DNA from: Erwinia sp. 198
GTDB taxonomy: Bacteria; Pseudomonadota; Gammaproteobacteria; Enterobacterales; Enterobacteriaceae
Assembly: GCF_003937915.1 (NCBI RefSeq)
Contig: NZ_RHUM01000015.1
Location: 1 to 64,000 of the forward strand
DNA length: 64,000 nucleotides
Direction of reading: 5' to 3'
Position 1 is the first letter of the stretch, and every line of letters begins with the position of its first letter. Of the stretch, positions 63,228 to 64,000 are shown piece after piece. Made by a program: the position numbers and the translations under genes. Under the pieces are notes generated by a model that was not told the DNA's origin, did no database searches, and was given only the letters and a program-made list of their open reading frames with translations.

Positions 63228-63479
63228 TTACTGCAGCAGCGGGTCGAGGCCCTGGCGGCCCTCGAGGGCATAGAGGTCGTCACAGCCGCCAATATGCTGT
63301 GCATCGATGAAAATCTGCGGAACAGTGGTACGGCCGCTGCGTTTGATCATCTCTTCGCGTTTCTCAGCGTCGCCGTCGATAGCGATTTCCTGGAACGCTA
63401 CGCCTTTCTGAGCCAGCAGCGCTTTGGCGCGATGACAGAAAGGACAGGTTGCTTTGGTGTAGATCTCAACGTTTGCCAT
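63228..63479 (-). CDS. grxC: glutaredoxin 3 GrxC
   Basis: Glutathione-dependent disulfide reductant. The 83-residue protein has the CPFC active site (Cys12 and Cys15), the cis-Pro segment TVPQIFID and the GCDDL motif that binds glutathione. It starts 17 bp after the yibN stop, consistent with co-transcription. Confidence 0.97.
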   Translation of the reverse strand: MANVEIYTKATCPFCHRAKALLAQKGVAFQEIAIDGDAEKREEMIKRSGRTTVPQIFIDAQHIGGCDDLYALEGRQGLDPLLQ

Positions 63480-63496
63480 ACCTTCGTCTCCAGAAA

Positions 63497-63928
63497 TTAT
63501 TTGCCACGCACCAGCGGAAGGTTTTCACCGCTCCAGCCAGCCACGCCGTCTTTCAGAATGAAAACCTGTTCGTAACCGGCGGCGTTCAGCTGCGCAGCAG
63601 GGTCGGCTGCGGAAACGCCGTTAGCGCACACCACGATAACCGGCTTCGTTTTGTGTTTTTCCAGTTCGCCAAAGCTGCCCTTTTTGATATCGGCAGCCAG
63701 CACGTTGATCGCGTTAGAAATATGGCCTTTACGGAAGTCATCGCGCCCGCGCACGTCCACTACCACGGCTTCTTCTTTATTAATCAGACGCGTCGCTTCG
63801 CTGCGGCTGATGGTTTTTACCTTGGAGAACATGCCCTTAACTGTGGTCACGATCACCAAAACCAGCAGGACGACCCATGCCAGACTAAGAAGGGTATGAT
63901 TGCCTGCGAACTGCATAATATCTTGCAT
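63497..63928 (-). CDS. yibN: membrane-anchored rhodanese-like protein YibN
   Basis: A 143-residue protein with an N-terminal membrane anchor (about 12-30) and a cytoplasmic rhodanese domain (about 40-140: [16 protein letters not shown], with Cys101 in VVCANGVSA at the active-site loop position). A sulfurtransferase role is possible but unproven. The frame opens at 63940, but MQDIMQF at 63928 matches E. coli YibN. The last 70 bp of the window hold only its upstream region, with a TATACT -10 candidate at 63978-63983. Confidence 0.92.
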   Translation of the reverse strand: MQDIMQFAGNHTLLSLAWVVLLVLVIVTTVKGMFSKVKTISRSEATRLINKEEAVVVDVRGRDDFRKGHISNAINVLAADIKKGSFGELEKHKTKPVIVVCANGVSAADPAAQLNAAGYEQVFILKDGVAGWSGENLPLVRGK

Positions 63929-64000
63929 GAGGGGTAACAACTCCCGAAAGGGTTAATAAGCGAAAACAAGGCTTCTGAGTATACCTGCCAGGCGTTTCAT

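Overview
The window is chromosomal DNA of an enterobacterium (order Enterobacterales). Nearly every protein is close to its E. coli counterpart and gene neighbourhoods are largely those of the E. coli 89-90 min region. Three features point away from E. coli and Salmonella and towards an Erwiniaceae-like genome such as Pantoea, Erwinia or Mixta: an argCBGH cluster that contains argG, a peroxiredoxin-glutaredoxin fusion next to oxyR, and a phosphoketolase/mqo block. The genus is an inference. Base composition is moderately GC-rich and even across most of the window; the tpiA-mqo gap is the main AT-rich exception.

Layout. 1-370: promoters and leader of an rRNA operon that continues off the left edge on the minus strand. 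370-3400: murI and btuB with a cobalamin riboswitch. 3400-9024: trmA, yijD-fabR, sthA, oxyR and the Prx-Grx fusion with an OxyR site between the last two. 9025-14831: argH, argG, argB and argC facing argE, with two ARG boxes between them. 15069-19328: ppc, an unrecognised membrane protein, and metF. 19596-23750: metL-metB facing metJ across an array of met boxes. 23835-32818: rpmE, priA, cytR, ftsN, hslVU, menA, rraA and zapB. 33265-41047: glpFKX, emrD, fpr, yiiR, yiiQ and tpiA. 41690-52502: a block lying between tpiA and cdh, which are neighbours in E. coli. It holds mqo, a phosphoketolase, a LysE exporter facing a MocR regulator, a GST, a PhzF protein, an SDR facing a LysR regulator, and yhjD. 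52509-60321: cdh, sbp, pfkA, fieF, cpxP and cpxRA. 60363-63928: trmL, cysE, gpsA, secB, grxC and yibN.

How the genes work together. Arginine synthesis (ArgR), methionine and methylfolate synthesis (MetJ), glycerol use (GlpR), peroxide defence (OxyR), heat shock (sigma-32) and envelope stress (CpxAR) each appear as a regulon unit with a recognisable DNA site beside it. Ppc, GlpX, TpiA, PfkA, Mqo and the phosphoketolase form a scattered central-carbon set.

Main hunt result. The roughly 800 bp between fieF and cpxP is not empty. The minus strand carries the CpxQ small RNA from the cpxP 3' UTR, then a decayed hicA toxin gene (one nonsense codon and one 1-nt deletion) and a hicB antitoxin gene with a large in-frame internal deletion. 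Beyond these is a degenerate sequence resembling the 3' half of CpxQ, so the dead toxin-antitoxin module sits between two CpxQ-like ends. I found no intact novel system; most of the window is conserved core genome.
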